In this document: in pieces, positions 62,701-64,000 of the stretch
Numbering within the stretch: the first letter of the stretch is position 1
Layout: every line of letters begins with the position of its first letter
NCBI GenBank assembly: GCA_963678675.1
Contig: OY783199.1
Location: 17,353,510 to 17,417,509 of the forward strand
From: Xiphydria camelus
Taxonomy: Eukaryota > Arthropoda > Insecta > Hymenoptera > Xiphydriidae
DNA length: 64,000 bases
Direction: 5' to 3'
Program-made: the position numbers and the translations under genes
Notes under the pieces: model-generated
Databases searched by the model: none
What the model saw: only the letters and a program-made list of their open reading frames with translations
What the model was told of the DNA's origin: nothing

Positions 62701-63554
62701 ATAACCGTGCTTTTCGGAATCAGCGTAAAAAAATACATCGGATAGGGTGGTCGAGATTCCAATTCCGAAGATTTTCATTTTTCGAAAAAATTGACAATTT
62801 CTGTAAGGTCGGGACCTTACAGAAAATGCGATTTTTCGCAAAAATCGAAATCTCTGGAATCGAATTCTCGACCATCCTATCTTATGTATTTTTTCGCGCT
62901 GATTACGAAAATGATATATTTATTGAGGAAATCTCAACGGAACACCGAGATATCGATGATTTCTTGCGGAAAAAAAAATTTCTTTATACACAAAATCAGC
63001 GTTATTTCATATTTCCTTTGAGATTTCGACCAAATAACCGTGCTTTTCGGAATCAGCGTAAAAAAATACATAAGATAGGGTGGTCGAGATTCCAATTCCA
63101 GAGATTTCGATTTTTCGCAAAAATCGAAATCTCTGGAATCGAATTCTCGACCATCCTATCTTATGTATTTTTTCGCGCTGATTACGAAAATGATATATTT
63201 ATTGAGGAAATCTCAACGGAACACCGAGATATCGATGATTTCTTGCGGGAAAAAAAATTTCTTTATACACAAAATCAGCGTTATTTCATATTTCCCTTGA
63301 GATCTCGACCAAATAACCGTGCTTTTCGGAATCAGCGTAAAAAAATACATAAGATAGGGTGATCCAGAATTCGATTCCAGAGATTTCGATTTTTGCAAAA
63401 AATCTAAGGCATACCCCTTAGATTTTTCGCAAAAATCGAAATCTCTGGAATCGAATTCTCGACCATCCTATCTTATGTATTTTTTCGCGCTGATTACGAA
63501 AATGATATATTTATTGAGGAAATCTCAACGGAACACCGAGATATCGATGATTTC
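59751..63554 (+). repeat. 12-monomer higher-order repeat, copy 2 (3804 bp)
   Basis: Same order, same length and same marker variants as the preceding copy. Confidence 0.95.
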
Positions 63555-64000
63555 TTGCGGGAAAAAAAATGTCTTTATACACAAAATCAGCGTTATTTCA
63601 TATTTCCTTTGAGATCTCGACCAAATAACCGTGCTTTTCGGAATCAGCGTAAAAAAATACATCGGATAGGGTGGTCGAGATTCCAATTCCGAAGATTTTC
63701 ATTTTTCGAAAAAATTGACAATTTCTGTAAGGTCGGGACCTTACAGAAAATGCGATTTTTCGCAAAAATCGAAATCTCTGGAATCGAATTCTCGACCATC
63801 CTATCTTATGTATTTTTTCGCGCTGATTACGAAAATGATATATTTATTGAGGAAATCTCAACGGAACACCGAGATATCGATGATTTCTTGCGGGAAAAAA
63901 AATGTCTTTATACACAAAATCAGCGTTATTTCATATTTCCTTTGAGATCTCGACCAAATAACCGTGCTTTTCGGAATCAGCGTAAAAAAATACATAAGAT
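63555..64000 (+). repeat. Higher-order repeat copy 3, cut by the window end
   Basis: It opens with the A unit (63555-63887) and the start of the next monomer, which carries the ACATAAGAT variant of B and C units, as the higher-order pattern predicts. Confidence 0.9.

Larger units (their letters stand above)
30423..64000. repeat. Higher-order palindromic satellite array, running off the window
   Basis: After a half unit (30423-30553) the array holds 103 complete monomers from 30554 to 63887 and then a cut unit. By unit type, A is 333 bp (70 copies), B is 312 bp (25) and C is 279 bp (8). The expected sum, 33,342, minus eight one-base deletions equals the observed 33,334 bp, so nothing else is inserted. 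The order starts A A B, A A B, A B, A B. The left half has long A runs (fourteen successive A units centred at 39220-43548), and the right half has mixed A/B/C patterns. Units are nearly identical, differing at a small set of recurring positions. All are in head-to-tail orientation. Confidence 0.97.

Noticed and set aside
30190..63400. Small minus-strand frames of 61-63 codons repeated in the array
   Set aside because: They are the inverted arms of the palindromic monomer read in reverse and are not separate genes.
30423..64000. CRISPR-like array
   Set aside because: Repeats are over 270 bp with no variable spacers, and the setting is eukaryotic.
30423..64000. CENP-B box in the monomer
   Set aside because: The closest word, TTCGCAAAAATCGAA, matches TTCG, A and CG of the core but lacks the terminal GG.
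1..64000. Transfer RNA, ribosomal RNA and telomeric (TTAGG)n sequences
   Set aside because: Reading by eye I found no convincing clover-leaf, no rRNA-like block and no telomere repeat. A computed scan could still find a diverged tRNA.

Overview
This is eukaryotic DNA, most probably from an insect and perhaps a hymenopteran. That call rests on the AT-rich background with local CpG-rich islands, the long gene-poor stretches, and the mix of Helitrons, PIF/Harbinger relics and short inverted-repeat elements. Species and order are inference. No bacterial-type gene organisation is present. I see no complete conserved gene: almost everything that can be supported is repetitive or transposon-derived.

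Left half (1-30,422). Gene-poor DNA is studded with elements. There are two non-autonomous Helitrons (5300-6358 on +, 27214-28839 on -), the second still carrying the C-terminal end of a Helitron helicase. A tandem pair of PIF/Harbinger derivatives (17593-18671) keeps two copies of a transposase N-terminal fragment. A TTAA-flanked 1.17-kb DNA element lies at 7997-9162 and a 377-bp element with a 6-bp target duplication at 21573-21949. Several short inverted-repeat families share the end motif CAC-N-GAGAAAAA (1278-1498, 3114-3624, 10018-10605, 16511-16690, 19261-19743). There are also a 226-bp snap-back palindrome (22755-22980), minisatellites at 6771-6921, 11240-11757 and 28977-29487, and a frameshifted remnant of a repetitive arthropod protein (6926-7265). 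The only plausible compact host gene is a 114-residue alanine-rich frame at 23323-23667 with a poly(A) signal just after its stop.

Right half (30,423-64,000, continuing past the window). This is one uninterrupted satellite array. I count 103 complete monomers of three types: A (333 bp, 70 copies), B (312 bp, 25) and C (279 bp, 8), plus a half unit at the left edge and a cut unit at the right. These lengths, less exactly eight one-base shortenings, account for every base from 30554 to 63887. Each monomer is a large imperfect palindrome, and the types differ mainly in the left arm and hairpin core. From 55947 the array is a higher-order repeat of 12 monomers (3804 bp), present twice in full and starting a third time. 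A strongly diverged relative of the monomer sits 24 kb away at 6361-6760, against the end of the first Helitron.

The most interesting system here is this palindromic, multi-core, higher-order satellite. It is a candidate centromeric or heterochromatic satellite whose transcripts would fold into long hairpins. It also holds open frames of up to 1131 codons, because all three monomer lengths are multiples of three. I regard those frames as by-products rather than genes.
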